A stretch of 61,181 nt of DNA from an uncultured SAR86 cluster bacterium (lineage in GTDB: Bacteria > Pseudomonadota > Gammaproteobacteria > Magnimaribacterales > D2472). Within the stretch, counting starts at the first letter, position 1. Every line of letters begins with the position of its first letter. Shown in pieces: positions 1 to 8,504 of this stretch. The notes below the pieces were generated by a model, which did not search any database, was not told the origin of the DNA, and saw nothing but the letters and a program-made list of their open reading frames with translations. Location: NCBI GenBank assembly GCA_902622845.1, contig CACNRI010000005.1, forward strand, positions 1-61,181, written 5' to 3'. The position numbers and the translations under genes are program-made.

Positions 1-2100
1 GCTTGGCTGAGAAGCTCCTTTTATTGCCAAATCTAAAGAGGCTTGAAACGCAAATCCAGAAAAATTTGATCCTATTTTCTGATAGTTTGGATCTTCTTTA
101 TTCTGTTCATCAACTACTAATGCCATCTCTTTAAAAATATCAATTACTTCTTCCTCTGAACAAATACCATGATGTATCCAGTTTGAAATATGCTGGCTTG
201 ATATCCTACATGTTGCCCTATCTTCCATAAGCCCAATATTATTTATATCTGGAACTTTAGAACATCCAATGCCCTGATCAATCCATCTAACGACATAACC
301 AAGAATACCTTGAGCGCTGTTTGCTATCTCACTCCTAATTGTCTGTTCATCTATATCCTTCTTTAAAAGAGGAATAGTTAAAATCTTATCTAAATCAGCT
401 TGTTCTCTTGAAGATAGCTCATCTTGTTTTGATAGCACATCAACCTGATGATAATGCATTGCATGAAGCGTTGCTGCTGTTGGTGATGGAACCCATGCAC
501 ATGTTGCACCAGATAACGGATGAGCTATTTTGGTCTCTACCATTTCTTTCATCTCATCCGGCATTGCCCACATTCCTTTTCCGATCTGAGCTTTACCACT
601 TAATCCGCAACTTATACCAATATCTACATTCCAATCCTCATAAGCGTTTATCCACGACTGAGCTTTCATTTCTGATTTAGGAACCATAGCACCTGCTTCC
701 ATGCTCGTATGTATTTCATCTCCTGTCCTGTCTAGAAAACCAGTATTTATAAAAATTATTCTTTCTTTAGCTTTTTCAATGCAGGCCTTTAGATTGATAG
801 TGGTTCTTCTTTCCTCATCCATAATTCCGACTTTTACAGTATTTTTTTCTAGATTAAATAATCTCTCAACTGCATCAAATAAATCACACGTAAAAGCTAC
901 CTCCTCAGAACCATGCATTTTTGGCTTTACAATATACATACTTTTGTTCCTTGAATTAGACAATGTATTTAATTGATTTAGATCATATAACGCAATACAT
1001 ATCGTAAACATAGCATCTAAAATTCCTTCGAAAACCTCATCGCCGTTATCTAATATTACTGAAGGATTCTGCATTAAATGACCTACATTTCTAATAAGCA
1101 AAAGACTTCTTCCTGGAAGAGAGAAAGAATTTCCATTAGTATCTAAATATTCTCTATCTTCTTTTAAGACTCTTGTTAATTGTTTTCCATTTTTTTCAAA
1201 AGTTTCTGAAAGATCTCCTTTCATCAAGCCAAGCCAGTTTCTATATGCAATTACTTTATCTTCAGCATCAACTGCTGCAACAGAATCTTCGCAATCTTGG
1301 ATTGTTGAAACTGCAGATTCCAAAAGAATATCTTTAATATTTGCTTTATCAGTCTTACCAACAGGATGATTGGGATCTATTTGAATTTCTAAATGTAGAT
1401 TATTGTTAACTAATAGAACCCCTGAAGGATTTTCAGGAGATCCATTAAATCCTTTGAATTGATTTTCATTTTTTAGATAAGTAATTTGATCTTGCTCACT
1501 ATGAAAAAGTAATCTTTGATCCTTAATTGAAATTTTTTTAATGTCTTGATAACTAAGATTACTAATTGGGAAACAATCATCTAAAAATTGTTTTGAAAAA
1601 TCTATAACCTTATCTCCTCTTATTTCATTATATGCGCCCTCTTTTGATGCACCTCCGTCTTCAGAAATAACATCCGTTCCATATAGTGCGTCATAAAGGC
1701 TACCCCACCTTGCATTTGTTGCATTCAAAGCAAATCTTGCATTCATAATAGGGACAACTAGCTGAGGTCCTGGAATACTCGAGATCTCGGGATCCGAATT
1801 CATGGTTGTGATTGTAAAATCTGCTGGTACTTCTTCTAAGTAACCTATTTCTTGTAAAAACTTTTTATATTCATTTAATTTGAAGTCATTATTTTTATGC
1901 CAAGTAGAGATTTGATCCTGCAAAGAAGATCTTTTGGACAATAAATCTTTATTTTTTTGATGGAATTCCTCTAAAAGTCTTTCAAATTTTCTCCAAAACT
2001 CATCTGGGGTTATATCAAGTCCCGAGAGCACCTCATCATCAAGAAATGCATCGATAGTATTATGGATATTAAGACTGCCGCGTTTTATATAGTTTTCCAT
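1..2100 (-). CDS. glcB: Malate synthase G, 3' end beyond the window
   Basis: Malate synthase G condenses glyoxylate with acetyl-CoA to malate in the cytoplasm. The frame is open from an ATG at 2100 (plus-strand CAT at 2098-2100) to the left edge, giving 700 codons; the E. coli enzyme has about 723 residues, so only a short C-terminal tail is missing. Recognisable stretches are NARWGSLYDALYGTD near the N-terminal third, GRSLLLIRNVGHLM, IVKPKMHGSEEVAF, the catalytic-domain segment MEAGAMVPKSEM, and ILGYVVRWIDQGIGCSKVPD near the C-terminus, all typical of the monomeric G isoform. No isocitrate lyase is present in the window, so it may serve glycolate/glyoxylate use rather than a full glyoxylate shunt. 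The downstream end and any partner gene cannot be seen. Confidence 0.97.
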   Translation of the reverse strand, partial: MENYIKRGSLNIHNTIDAFLDDEVLSGLDITPDEFWRKFERLLEEFHQKNKDLLSKRSSLQDQISTWHKNNDFKLNEYKKFLQEIGYLEEVPADFTITTMNSDPEISSIPGPQLVVPIMNARFALNATNARWGSLYDALYGTDVISEDGGASKEGAYNEIRGDKVIDFSKQFLDDCFPISNLSYQDIKKISIKDQRLLFHSEQDQITYLKNENQFKGFNGSPENPSGVLLVNNNLHLEIQIDPNHPVGKTDKANIKDILLESAVSTIQDCEDSVAAVDAEDKVIAYRNWLGLMKGDLSETFEKNGKQLTRVLKEDREYLDTNGNSFSLPGRSLLLIRNVGHLMQNPSVILDNGDEVFEGILDAMFTICIALYDLNQLNTLSNSRNKSMYIVKPKMHGSEEVAFTCDLFDAVERLFNLEKNTVKVGIMDEERRTTINLKACIEKAKERIIFINTGFLDRTGDEIHTSMEAGAMVPKSEMKAQSWINAYEDWNVDIGISCGLSGKAQIGKGMWAMPDEMKEMVETKIAHPLSGATCAWVPSPTAATLHAMHYHQVDVLSKQDELSSREQADLDKILTIPLLKKDIDEQTIRSEIANSAQGILGYVVRWIDQGIGCSKVPDINNIGLMEDRATCRISSQHISNWIHHGICSEEEVIDIFKEMALVVDEQNKEDPNYQKIGSNFSGFAFQASLDLAIKGASQPS

Positions 2101-2121
2101 ATTAATATTTTATCAGAGGTA

Positions 2122-2598
2122 TTAAACGCTTTCTTTAACTGCCAATCTCAAATCAAATGGAATACTGCCAAGATTGTCATGACTGTGCTTTAAAGATGAT
2201 ATTGATTGAAAGAAAGAATCATCCATTTCGATTATTTTACGTAAATTCATATCAATATGGCCCAACACAGTCTCATAGACAGTACATATATTATTTTCTG
2301 AGTCTAAAAGGCATCCTAATATATGGATACATTTCCTATTTAAGCCAACAATTCTAAAAGAGGGATATATTGAATCGCCTTCAAGAAACTCTTTAAAGTA
2401 TTTTAAATTTTCCTCTAACGTAAATGAAGAATAACCATTATTGAAATACTCATCATCAAAACCCATATCTGTGTACATTTGGCCCCAACATCCATCAAAA
2501 CATCTGGTATATGATCCAGTATTCATATGACCATTGTGGTCACACATCTCTTTAGTAACTAGTATTTTTTCACCATGGTAAGGAAATAATTCTTTCAT
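2122..2598 (-). CDS. Hotdog-fold acyl-CoA thioesterase
   Basis: A 158-residue protein of the 4-hydroxybenzoyl-CoA thioesterase-like hotdog family. The N-terminal motif DHNGHMNTGSYTRCFD (about residues 20-35) matches the family's active-site loop and central helix, where an Asp and the GHMN turn position the thioester. It lies 21 bases upstream of glcB on the same strand, so the two may be cotranscribed. The family includes thioesterases acting on short or substituted acyl-CoAs (for example betainyl-CoA in carnitine breakdown); the substrate cannot be told from sequence. The length is normal for a single hotdog domain. Confidence 0.8.
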   Translation of the reverse strand: MKELFPYHGEKILVTKEMCDHNGHMNTGSYTRCFDGCWGQMYTDMGFDDEYFNNGYSSFTLEENLKYFKEFLEGDSIYPSFRIVGLNRKCIHILGCLLDSENNICTVYETVLGHIDMNLRKIIEMDDSFFQSISSLKHSHDNLGSIPFDLRLAVKESV

Positions 2599-2615
2599 AA
2601 GTAATGATTGTTAAT

Positions 2616-2691
2616 TGGAGCGGGAAACGAGGTTCGAACTCGCGACCTCAACCTTGGCAAGGTTGCGCTCTACCAGCTGAGCTATTCCCGC
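2616..2691 (-). tRNA. tRNA-Gly (GCC)
   Basis: The minus-strand sequence folds as a complete cloverleaf: acceptor GCGGGAA paired with TTCCCGC, a D-arm containing AGCTCAGCTGGTAGAGC, an anticodon stem CAACC/GGTTG with loop TTGCCAA (anticodon GCC, glycine), and a T-arm with GTTCGAA. The CCA end is encoded (plus-strand TGG at 2616-2618). Length is 76 nt. Confidence 0.97.
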
Positions 2692-2708
2692 ATCACAAGT
2701 GGGTAGTA

Positions 2709-2737
2709 AATATAACTGCAATGGAATGGGCTTTCAA
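2709..2737 (-). promoter_or_regulatory. Sigma-70 promoter for tRNA-Gly
   Basis: Read on the minus strand there is a -35 TTGAAA (2732-2737), a 17-base spacer and a -10 TATATT (2709-2714). The -10 lies 17 bases upstream of the tRNA 5' end. Spacing and hexamers fit a strong housekeeping promoter; start site not measured. Confidence 0.65.
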
Positions 2738-2865
2738 GCAGAATTGTAAAAAGTTTAGTTATGAAAGAGATTCATAAAACTCATCATTGCTCATCATTTT
2801 GGTATGATTAGAATTGTGGAACTTTTATTAGATTTTTAAGAAATGAGTGGGCTTCTTTATTTATC

Positions 2866-3771
2866 ATGAGAGAAACAAAAACATTTTCACCAAATGTCTT
2901 TAATAGCTTTGCTATACAAGCATATCGTTTAGTGTTTGGTCGTATTTTACCACAGTCATTGTTTCGCGAAAAAATACCTGCTGAAGTAGATCGCAAGGCA
3001 GTAAAAGGAAAGTTTGATTTAGAAATTGTTAGTCACTGTTGGGGTTATGCCAACATGTTAACCTATCAATTAAGTTCCTTTGTAAACTATCCACCAACAA
3101 AACTAAATTTAACTGTGACTGTTTTTTATGCTCAAGAAGATACTAAAACAAAGGCTACATTGGACTTCTTTAGTCAAATAACCATGCCAAATATCACTTG
3201 GAATTTTCACTCACTTTCTAAAGGAAAGCTGTTTAGACGTGCCATAGGCCGAAATATGGCTGCGCGGTCAACAGAAGCTGACTGGATATGGTTTACAGAT
3301 TGCGACATTATCTTTCATGAGAACTGCTTAGACTCACTCGCCGATAGTTTGCAAGGCGAGAAAGGTTCATTGTTTTTTCCTAAAGAAGAAAAAATCACTG
3401 AGATGTTAAAAGATGATGACCCATTGTTGTCAAAAGGTGCCCAACCACAAGTTATCGATATAGATACAGAAAATTTCAGTTTATACGAGCGAGATAAATC
3501 CCGTGATAAAGCACGCGGCCCATTTCAAATTGTTCATGGTGACGTTGCTCGTGCTATCGGTTATTGTGAAAAACTGTCAATATTTCAAACTGAATCTGAC
3601 CGTTGGTGTAAAACCTATGAAGACACCGCCTTTCGCTGGCTACTTGGCACTGATGGTGAGCCTAAACATATTGATGGTGTTTTTCATATTCATCATGTTA
3701 CAAAAGGACGTTATACTGAAAATTCTCATTTTTCTAAAGTGCGAAGTAATATCCGTTTAAGCCAAAAATAG
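2866..3771 (+). CDS. Family 2-type glycosyltransferase, probable LPS core
   Basis: A 301-residue GT-A-fold glycosyltransferase. After an N-terminal segment with no clear signal, a nucleotide-sugar-binding region runs from about residue 50 (DLEIVSHCWGYANMLTYQL), and the metal-binding DxD motif is DCD at 145-147 within DWIWFTDCDIIF. A later segment around GPFQIVHGDVARAIGYCEK resembles the acceptor region of galactosyltransferase-like GT2 enzymes. It is followed after 4 bases by a Kdo kinase gene, so a role in LPS inner-core assembly at the cytoplasmic face is inferred. Base use differs from the neighbours: for example 30 of 60 bases at 3241-3300 are G or C, and CGC/CGT arginine codons are common, suggesting acquisition by transfer. 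Donor and acceptor sugars are unknown. Confidence 0.85.
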   Translation: MRETKTFSPNVFNSFAIQAYRLVFGRILPQSLFREKIPAEVDRKAVKGKFDLEIVSHCWGYANMLTYQLSSFVNYPPTKLNLTVTVFYAQEDTKTKATLDFFSQITMPNITWNFHSLSKGKLFRRAIGRNMAARSTEADWIWFTDCDIIFHENCLDSLADSLQGEKGSLFFPKEEKITEMLKDDDPLLSKGAQPQVIDIDTENFSLYERDKSRDKARGPFQIVHGDVARAIGYCEKLSIFQTESDRWCKTYEDTAFRWLLGTDGEPKHIDGVFHIHHVTKGRYTENSHFSKVRSNIRLSQK

Positions 3772-3775
3772 TTAC

Positions 3776-4501
3776 ATGGCATACATACAACAAAAAGAAG
3801 TTAAGTCCCACATCATGTTGTTTGATGCAGGCCATTTCCCTGCACCTGTCCCAAAAATGTTCACGGGTCAATATTGGAGGACACAAAATGCCATAACAGG
3901 ACAGGCAACCGGCCGAGGCACCACCTACTTTTTTCAACATAACAAAAATGAATATGTGTTACGGCACTATCGTCGCGGCGGCTTGATTGGAAAAGTACTA
4001 AGTGATCAATATATGTATACAGGTATTGAAAAATCACGAGCATGGCAAGAATTTAAGCTTCTACAGCTCATGAAAAAGATGGATTTAAATTGTCCAACTC
4101 CGATCGCAGCGATGTTGACGAAGACAGGCTTTTATTACCAAGCCGATATCATTTTAAAAAAAATTTCTAGCGCTAAAGACTTACATCATATTTTACTAGC
4201 AAACAGCTTAACCGCTGATGTATGGAAAAAAATTGGGCAAGCCATTGCCAAATTTCATCATCATCAGATTTATCTCCATGATTTAAATATCCACAACATT
4301 ATGCTCGATATGGAAAACGAGGTTTGGTTAATTGATTTTGATAAATGCAGAATTAGACAAGGCAGTAATTGGAAAAACTCAAACATGGCGCGCTTAAAGC
4401 GATCGTTTGAAAAAGAAAAACGATTGCATAATATTTATTGGCAACCGGCCGATTGGCAAATACTAATATCTGCCTATAACGAAGCGGCAAGGGCTAATTA
4501 A
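3776..4501 (+). CDS. kdkA: 3-deoxy-D-manno-octulosonic acid kinase
   Basis: KdkA uses ATP to phosphorylate the Kdo residue of Kdo-lipid A at the inner face of the inner membrane. The 241-residue protein has the kinase-like catalytic loop HDLNIHN at 168-174 (D169 as putative base, N174 as metal ligand) and the metal-binding DFD at 187-189, equivalent to the DFG motif. Length equals the well-studied Haemophilus enzyme. Phosphorylated single-Kdo cores are typical of bacteria with truncated inner cores. It is tightly linked to the glycosyltransferase upstream and shares its atypical composition (CGC, GGC and CCG codons appear). No clear Shine-Dalgarno is seen before the ATG; translation may be coupled to the upstream gene. 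Confidence 0.9.
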   Translation: MAYIQQKEVKSHIMLFDAGHFPAPVPKMFTGQYWRTQNAITGQATGRGTTYFFQHNKNEYVLRHYRRGGLIGKVLSDQYMYTGIEKSRAWQEFKLLQLMKKMDLNCPTPIAAMLTKTGFYYQADIILKKISSAKDLHHILLANSLTADVWKKIGQAIAKFHHHQIYLHDLNIHNIMLDMENEVWLIDFDKCRIRQGSNWKNSNMARLKRSFEKEKRLHNIYWQPADWQILISAYNEAARAN

Positions 4502-4634
4502 GTCGATATTTAATCTCTGTAAATATTAATACATCGGTTTTAGAATCAGTATTGTCTACTTTTCCATGTTCAATGCCTGTACCTAATTTGACTAACCAAT
4601 CACCGTAGGCTGCTTGATAAAATAAAGGATTCAA
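4494..4634 (-). pseudogene. Possible 3' remnant of a foreign gene
   Basis: Between kdkA and the SnoaL-like gene the minus strand carries 46 open codons ending in a stop at 4494-4496, overlapping the kdkA stop antisense. The frame is the same as that of the neighbouring SnoaL-like gene, directly after its stop. The peptide (for example YGDWLVKLGTGIEHGK and VLIFTEIKYRLN) reads like real protein, perhaps the last strands of an outer-membrane barrel, but has no start codon context. I infer it is the tail of a convergent gene that travelled with the glycosyltransferase-kdkA cassette. It could instead be chance open frame; family not recognised. Confidence 0.35.
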
Positions 4635-5027
4635 CTAAATCTGCTCAAGAGCTTCAACCATTTTTGCTCTTACGATTTCAACTGCTTTAAATGGTCTAAT
4701 CATGACTTTAAAATTAAGTATCTTGCCATCATCATCCCACTCAATCATATCTATCCCATTTACACTTATGTCATCAATTGTCGTCTCGAACTCTAAAACA
4801 GAGTGATTACCATCATTCAATTCTCGCGTGTATTTAAAGCTGTCCATGTTGAATGAAAGACCAGCCGCGCTTAGATACATTTTAGTAATTTCTTTGCCTT
4901 CAAGTGGTGTAAAAACTACGGGTGAGTAAAAAGTAGCATTATCATTAAGAAGATTATCAAGAAGCTCCATTTTCCCTTCAAGAATTACTTCATGCCATTT
5001 CTTTATATAATTCGCTGCATTTCCCAT
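4635..5027 (-). CDS. SnoaL-like / NTF2-fold protein
   Basis: A 130-residue protein with the pattern of the SnoaL/NTF2-like superfamily: an N-terminal helix with KKWHEVILEGKMELLDNLL, then NATFYSPVVFTPLEGKE (pocket segment) and alternating strands ending with MIEWDDDGKILNFKVMIRP. Members are small cone-shaped dimers that act as isomerases, cyclases or ligand binders; nothing here fixes the function. It is isolated between the TonB-receptor terminator and the LPS cassette. Start ATG at 5027; no signal peptide, so cytoplasmic. Confidence 0.75.
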   Translation of the reverse strand: MGNAANYIKKWHEVILEGKMELLDNLLNDNATFYSPVVFTPLEGKEITKMYLSAAGLSFNMDSFKYTRELNDGNHSVLEFETTIDDISVNGIDMIEWDDDGKILNFKVMIRPFKAVEIVRAKMVEALEQI

Positions 5028-5049
5028 ATTAGTATTATAAATTTAATTC

Positions 5050-5074
5050 AAAAAAAAGGAGAGCTATGCTCTCC
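5050..5074 (-). terminator. Intrinsic terminator after the TonB receptor gene
   Basis: On the minus strand GGAGAG and CTCTCC (5058-5074) form a perfect stem with a short loop, followed by a run of T (plus-strand A at 5050-5057). It lies 24 bases after the receptor stop. A T-rich stretch on the other side could let it work in both directions. Confidence 0.85.
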
Positions 5075-5097
5075 TCTTTTTTAAGATTGCTTATAAA

Positions 5098-8000
5098 TTA
5101 GAAATCTTTTTGGAATCTAACTCCATATGCCATTGGAGGAGCATACATTGCTTTAACAAAACCAGCGTTAGCAGGATATGAATCAGTTTTGATTAGCTCA
5201 TCAGTAGCATTATGAATATAAAATTCTAAGCCCCAAGCATTTGCTTCATTTATGAATACCATGCTCGTATTGACAGTATGAAGGTCATCTCTTCCACTAT
5301 GAAAAGGTTCTGAGTCATAGTTACTCTCGTTGTAGAACATTTCACCTGTGTAATTAATATTGATTACATTCATTATTCTGAATCCGTTACCTGTATAAGT
5401 ATTATGTTCAAATTGAAGATTCCATGAGAGCTCAGGTGACCACGTCAAGTGTTTTCCACTTAGGTCAATTGTGCCATCTGCATTACAAGGATCGACTCCA
5501 ACAAGTGCTCTTTCCATACATAGATATCCGTCTTGTGTTGCTTCAGCTGAGCTTGAAGCTCCATTTTCAGTTTCAAGCATTGATACCCAACCAAATAATC
5601 TACCGGCCTCATAAGGTTTCCAGTCAAACTCTAGTTCTACACCTTGAATTGTTGAGTTTGGAACATTTTTTGTCATAAGTGTATAAATAGCCTGGCCATC
5701 AAGCTCTCTATATCCAACGAATCCAAATAAAGTTCTTTGCATGTCTTCATAATCACTATAGAAAACATTTCCAAGAAGTTTTAAATCTCCATCAAGATGG
5801 ACAGATTTAAATCCTAACTCATATGTTGTATTAAATTCTGGATCATATTCAAAATTAATAAACTCACCATCACCTCTATCAACATTGTCTCCAAAACCAC
5901 CAGCCTTATAACCAGTTGCAACTGATGCATAAAGGAACAGATCTTCATTTGCAACATAATCAGCACCAAGTCTCCATGTGCCTTGATCCCATTTTGCATC
6001 ATAATCATTTCTTGCATTTGCAGTAAATGCAGAAAGATCATCACTTCCACTTATACCCATATTTGGGAGAAGATCATCTGATTGATAATATTGATTCCAT
6101 GGAGAAAATGTAAAGTTAACGCCATCAAAGCCAGTGAGAGTTGTATCACCAACAAAGTCATAGCTTTCAAACCAGAAGCATGGCCCCCCATTACAATAAG
6201 CATTTGCATTATCAAAGTAACCATAGGTTTTGTATGTAGCGCCGCCAACATCTCTTTTTTCGTCCCATGTATGTCTATAGCCAACTGTTAAATTTAAACC
6301 ATCAAGACCTGTCTCATAGTCTAATTGTCCAAAAATAGCAGAAGTTTCAGTTGTTCTTTCAGGTTGAAGATAAACTTCATGAAGTGGTCTTATAATCGGT
6401 CCTAAGAAAGGCATTTCAACATCAAACCTTGTGTAGGTTTCCTCTTCCATATGGAAAATACCTGCAACCCATTGAACGTCTCCATCTCCATCAGACTTTA
6501 GCTGAAATTCAAGTACATTAGATTTATTATTTTGGATAGTTCGGTATAGCTCATCAAACCACATTGGTTTGACTGCATTATTTAAAGCTGCAGCTGCATT
6601 ACCTGGACTTAATCCTAGCAGACCTGCTACTGCATCCAAATCCTGCATCCAGAATGAATATTGACAACCGTAGGCAAAAGATGACTCTACTGAACCACCC
6701 CAACCCATTTGACAGTTATCATAGCCCATATCCCATGCTGTATTTTGAAAATATGCGTCACCATTGAATCCAGTACCGTTTGACCCTTCAACTCTTGGCC
6801 CCCAACCATACTGATAACCAAATAAACCTCCAAAATGACCTCTAAGAGCATTCCAGTTCATCATCATAGAATCTGCATTATTTCTAACAAAACCGTATGC
6901 TGGATGAGTTGGAGATGTGTGAAATCCGCCATCGCCGTCATAAATCTGAAATCTATCATGTTCTCCAACAGCAACTCTTAGCTCACCAACAACATCATCA
7001 TTTACTTTAAATTTAAGCTCAGATCTTATTGTTTCTATACTTAGATCTAGTTCACCAGGGTTATTAATTGCTGCATGAAATGGGTCATTCGGCCCTGTAT
7101 CACAAGAGAAGTCATAATCTAATCCTCTTGAGAGTTCTGCTTGTTCACAGTCTTTCAAATAAATTGATCCTGCACCATTATCTTGAAACGAATCAAGGGA
7201 TAAATACCACTCAAAATCTTTATCAACTGGAGCATAAAGCATCCCGAGTCTCATAGCTTCATTATCAATATTATAATAAGCATCACTTGCATTGACATCT
7301 CTAGCTCTTCTTTGGTCAACATTCGGTATCCCATCAGCAACAATATCTCTTCCATCAGCCCATGTAACAGTTCCCTGATCAGGACCACCAGGACCAGAAA
7401 CATTTTGACCAATTTTTCCATCTCTGTTGTAATCAAGTGACCAGTCATATCTATCAACAGTTTGATTTATAAAGGAGTCAGCTAGGGATGACTTGAAGGA
7501 GGCTCTAAAAGCCACTTCATCACTAATTGGGATATTTAAAAATCCATCGACTTCAGTCATATTTCTTCCATCTGCTGATAGCCTTAATCCCATTCTTCCT
7601 GATATTTCATCACCAAATTTAGGTCTAGCTGAAATTACATTTACGGCACCAGATGTTGAGTTTCTACCAAACAGTGTGCCTTGAGGACCTCTCAATACCT
7701 CAATTCGCTCAATATCATGAGCTAGAGCAAGAGCTGCCTGGGCTCGAGGTGTATACATTCCGTCTACATGTATTGCAACGCTTGGATCACCAAGTTCAGT
7801 GTAGTTGTTTGAACTTATCCCTCTTATTGCAATAGAAACACCTGAGTCTTCCCCTGAATTTCCAACAACAAGGTTTGGAACCAATGAAGATAGATCAGAT
7901 ATTCTTGAAAGGCCTTGAAGAGCCATTTGCTCTTGAGTAATAACTGATACGGCTAATGGTGTTTCCATTAAATTTGTTTCTCTTTTTGTCGCTGTAACAA

Positions 8001-8100
8001 TAACCTCTTCAACATCTGCAGATTCATCATCTTGCGCAAAAATATAATTTGGCATCATAAAAAATACCAATGAAAGTGTAAGTAAGTTTCTAATATTCAT
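5098..8100 (-). CDS. TonB-dependent outer-membrane receptor
   Basis: A 1000-residue outer-membrane receptor for energised uptake of a scarce substrate. Residues 1-22 form a Sec signal peptide ending in FA before QDD. A TonB box-like EEVIVTA lies at 31-37, followed by the plug domain (about 40-160) with ETPLAVSVIT, AIRGI and the conserved ERIEVLRGPQGTLFGRNSTSGAVN. The rest is the barrel, with repeated aromatic-rich strands and a terminal Phe in RFQKDF, as needed for outer-membrane assembly. A good SD (AGGGGA) precedes the ATG. It stands alone, with its own promoter and terminator and no adjacent transporter or enzyme, so substrate is unknown. Such receptors are abundant in oligotrophic marine bacteria and are not limited to iron siderophores. 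Confidence 0.95.
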   Translation of the reverse strand: MNIRNLLTLSLVFFMMPNYIFAQDDESADVEEVIVTATKRETNLMETPLAVSVITQEQMALQGLSRISDLSSLVPNLVVGNSGEDSGVSIAIRGISSNNYTELGDPSVAIHVDGMYTPRAQAALALAHDIERIEVLRGPQGTLFGRNSTSGAVNVISARPKFGDEISGRMGLRLSADGRNMTEVDGFLNIPISDEVAFRASFKSSLADSFINQTVDRYDWSLDYNRDGKIGQNVSGPGGPDQGTVTWADGRDIVADGIPNVDQRRARDVNASDAYYNIDNEAMRLGMLYAPVDKDFEWYLSLDSFQDNGAGSIYLKDCEQAELSRGLDYDFSCDTGPNDPFHAAINNPGELDLSIETIRSELKFKVNDDVVGELRVAVGEHDRFQIYDGDGGFHTSPTHPAYGFVRNNADSMMMNWNALRGHFGGLFGYQYGWGPRVEGSNGTGFNGDAYFQNTAWDMGYDNCQMGWGGSVESSFAYGCQYSFWMQDLDAVAGLLGLSPGNAAAALNNAVKPMWFDELYRTIQNNKSNVLEFQLKSDGDGDVQWVAGIFHMEEETYTRFDVEMPFLGPIIRPLHEVYLQPERTTETSAIFGQLDYETGLDGLNLTVGYRHTWDEKRDVGGATYKTYGYFDNANAYCNGGPCFWFESYDFVGDTTLTGFDGVNFTFSPWNQYYQSDDLLPNMGISGSDDLSAFTANARNDYDAKWDQGTWRLGADYVANEDLFLYASVATGYKAGGFGDNVDRGDGEFINFEYDPEFNTTYELGFKSVHLDGDLKLLGNVFYSDYEDMQRTLFGFVGYRELDGQAIYTLMTKNVPNSTIQGVELEFDWKPYEAGRLFGWVSMLETENGASSSAEATQDGYLCMERALVGVDPCNADGTIDLSGKHLTWSPELSWNLQFEHNTYTGNGFRIMNVININYTGEMFYNESNYDSEPFHSGRDDLHTVNTSMVFINEANAWGLEFYIHNATDELIKTDSYPANAGFVKAMYAPPMAYGVRFQKDF

Positions 8101-8134
8101 TTAATCCCCTAACATGTGAGTGAAAACTAACCCA

Positions 8135-8163
8135 ATTGAATAAAAATAAGGGTTATATGTCAA
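8135..8163 (-). promoter_or_regulatory. Sigma-70 promoter for the TonB receptor
   Basis: On the minus strand a perfect -35 TTGACA (8158-8163) is followed by a 17-base spacer and a weaker -10 TTCAAT (8135-8140). The start codon is 35 bases further on. No Fur-box-like palindrome was noticed. Confidence 0.55.
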
Positions 8164-8190
8164 GTTTTAAGGAATACTTGAGATTTTGGA

Positions 8191-8436
8191 CTATCTATCC
8201 TCTTTTGGCTTAGATTCATTAACAACGAGCTTTCTTCCTTCAACTTCAGAGTCATTTAGGGCTTGAATTGCATCCTCTGCTCCAGTTTCCATTTCAACAA
8301 AGCCAAATCCTCTGGATCTTTTGGTAAATCTGTCAGTTATAACTCTTGCTGAGGTTACCTCACCATGCTCTTTAAAAAGATCTTCAAGCTGCTGATCATC
8401 AATAGACCAAGGAAGGTTTCCAACGTAAATATTCAT
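8191..8436 (-). CDS. Small RRM-type RNA-binding protein
   Basis: An 81-residue single RNA-recognition-motif protein. RNP2 is IYVGNL at residues 3-8 and RNP1 is RSRGFGFVEM around 41-50, with the aromatic residues that stack on RNA bases. The short charged tail KPKEDR ends the protein. In bacteria such proteins are cold-induced or general RNA chaperones of the Rbp type known from cyanobacteria. It lies just upstream of the TonB receptor on the same strand, but the promoter between them suggests separate transcription. Targets cannot be inferred. Confidence 0.9.
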   Translation of the reverse strand: MNIYVGNLPWSIDDQQLEDLFKEHGEVTSARVITDRFTKRSRGFGFVEMETGAEDAIQALNDSEVEGRKLVVNESKPKEDR

Positions 8437-8504
8437 AGATGTCCTTAAAAAAATAAAATGAATCGTGAGTGTACAACAGTTTTGAGTAATGTAATACAGA
8501 TACT

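Noticed and set aside
2616-4634. tRNA-Gly-integrated genomic island
   Set aside because: The cassette lies on the 5' side of the tRNA, no integrase is present and no repeat of the tRNA 3' end was found beyond it.
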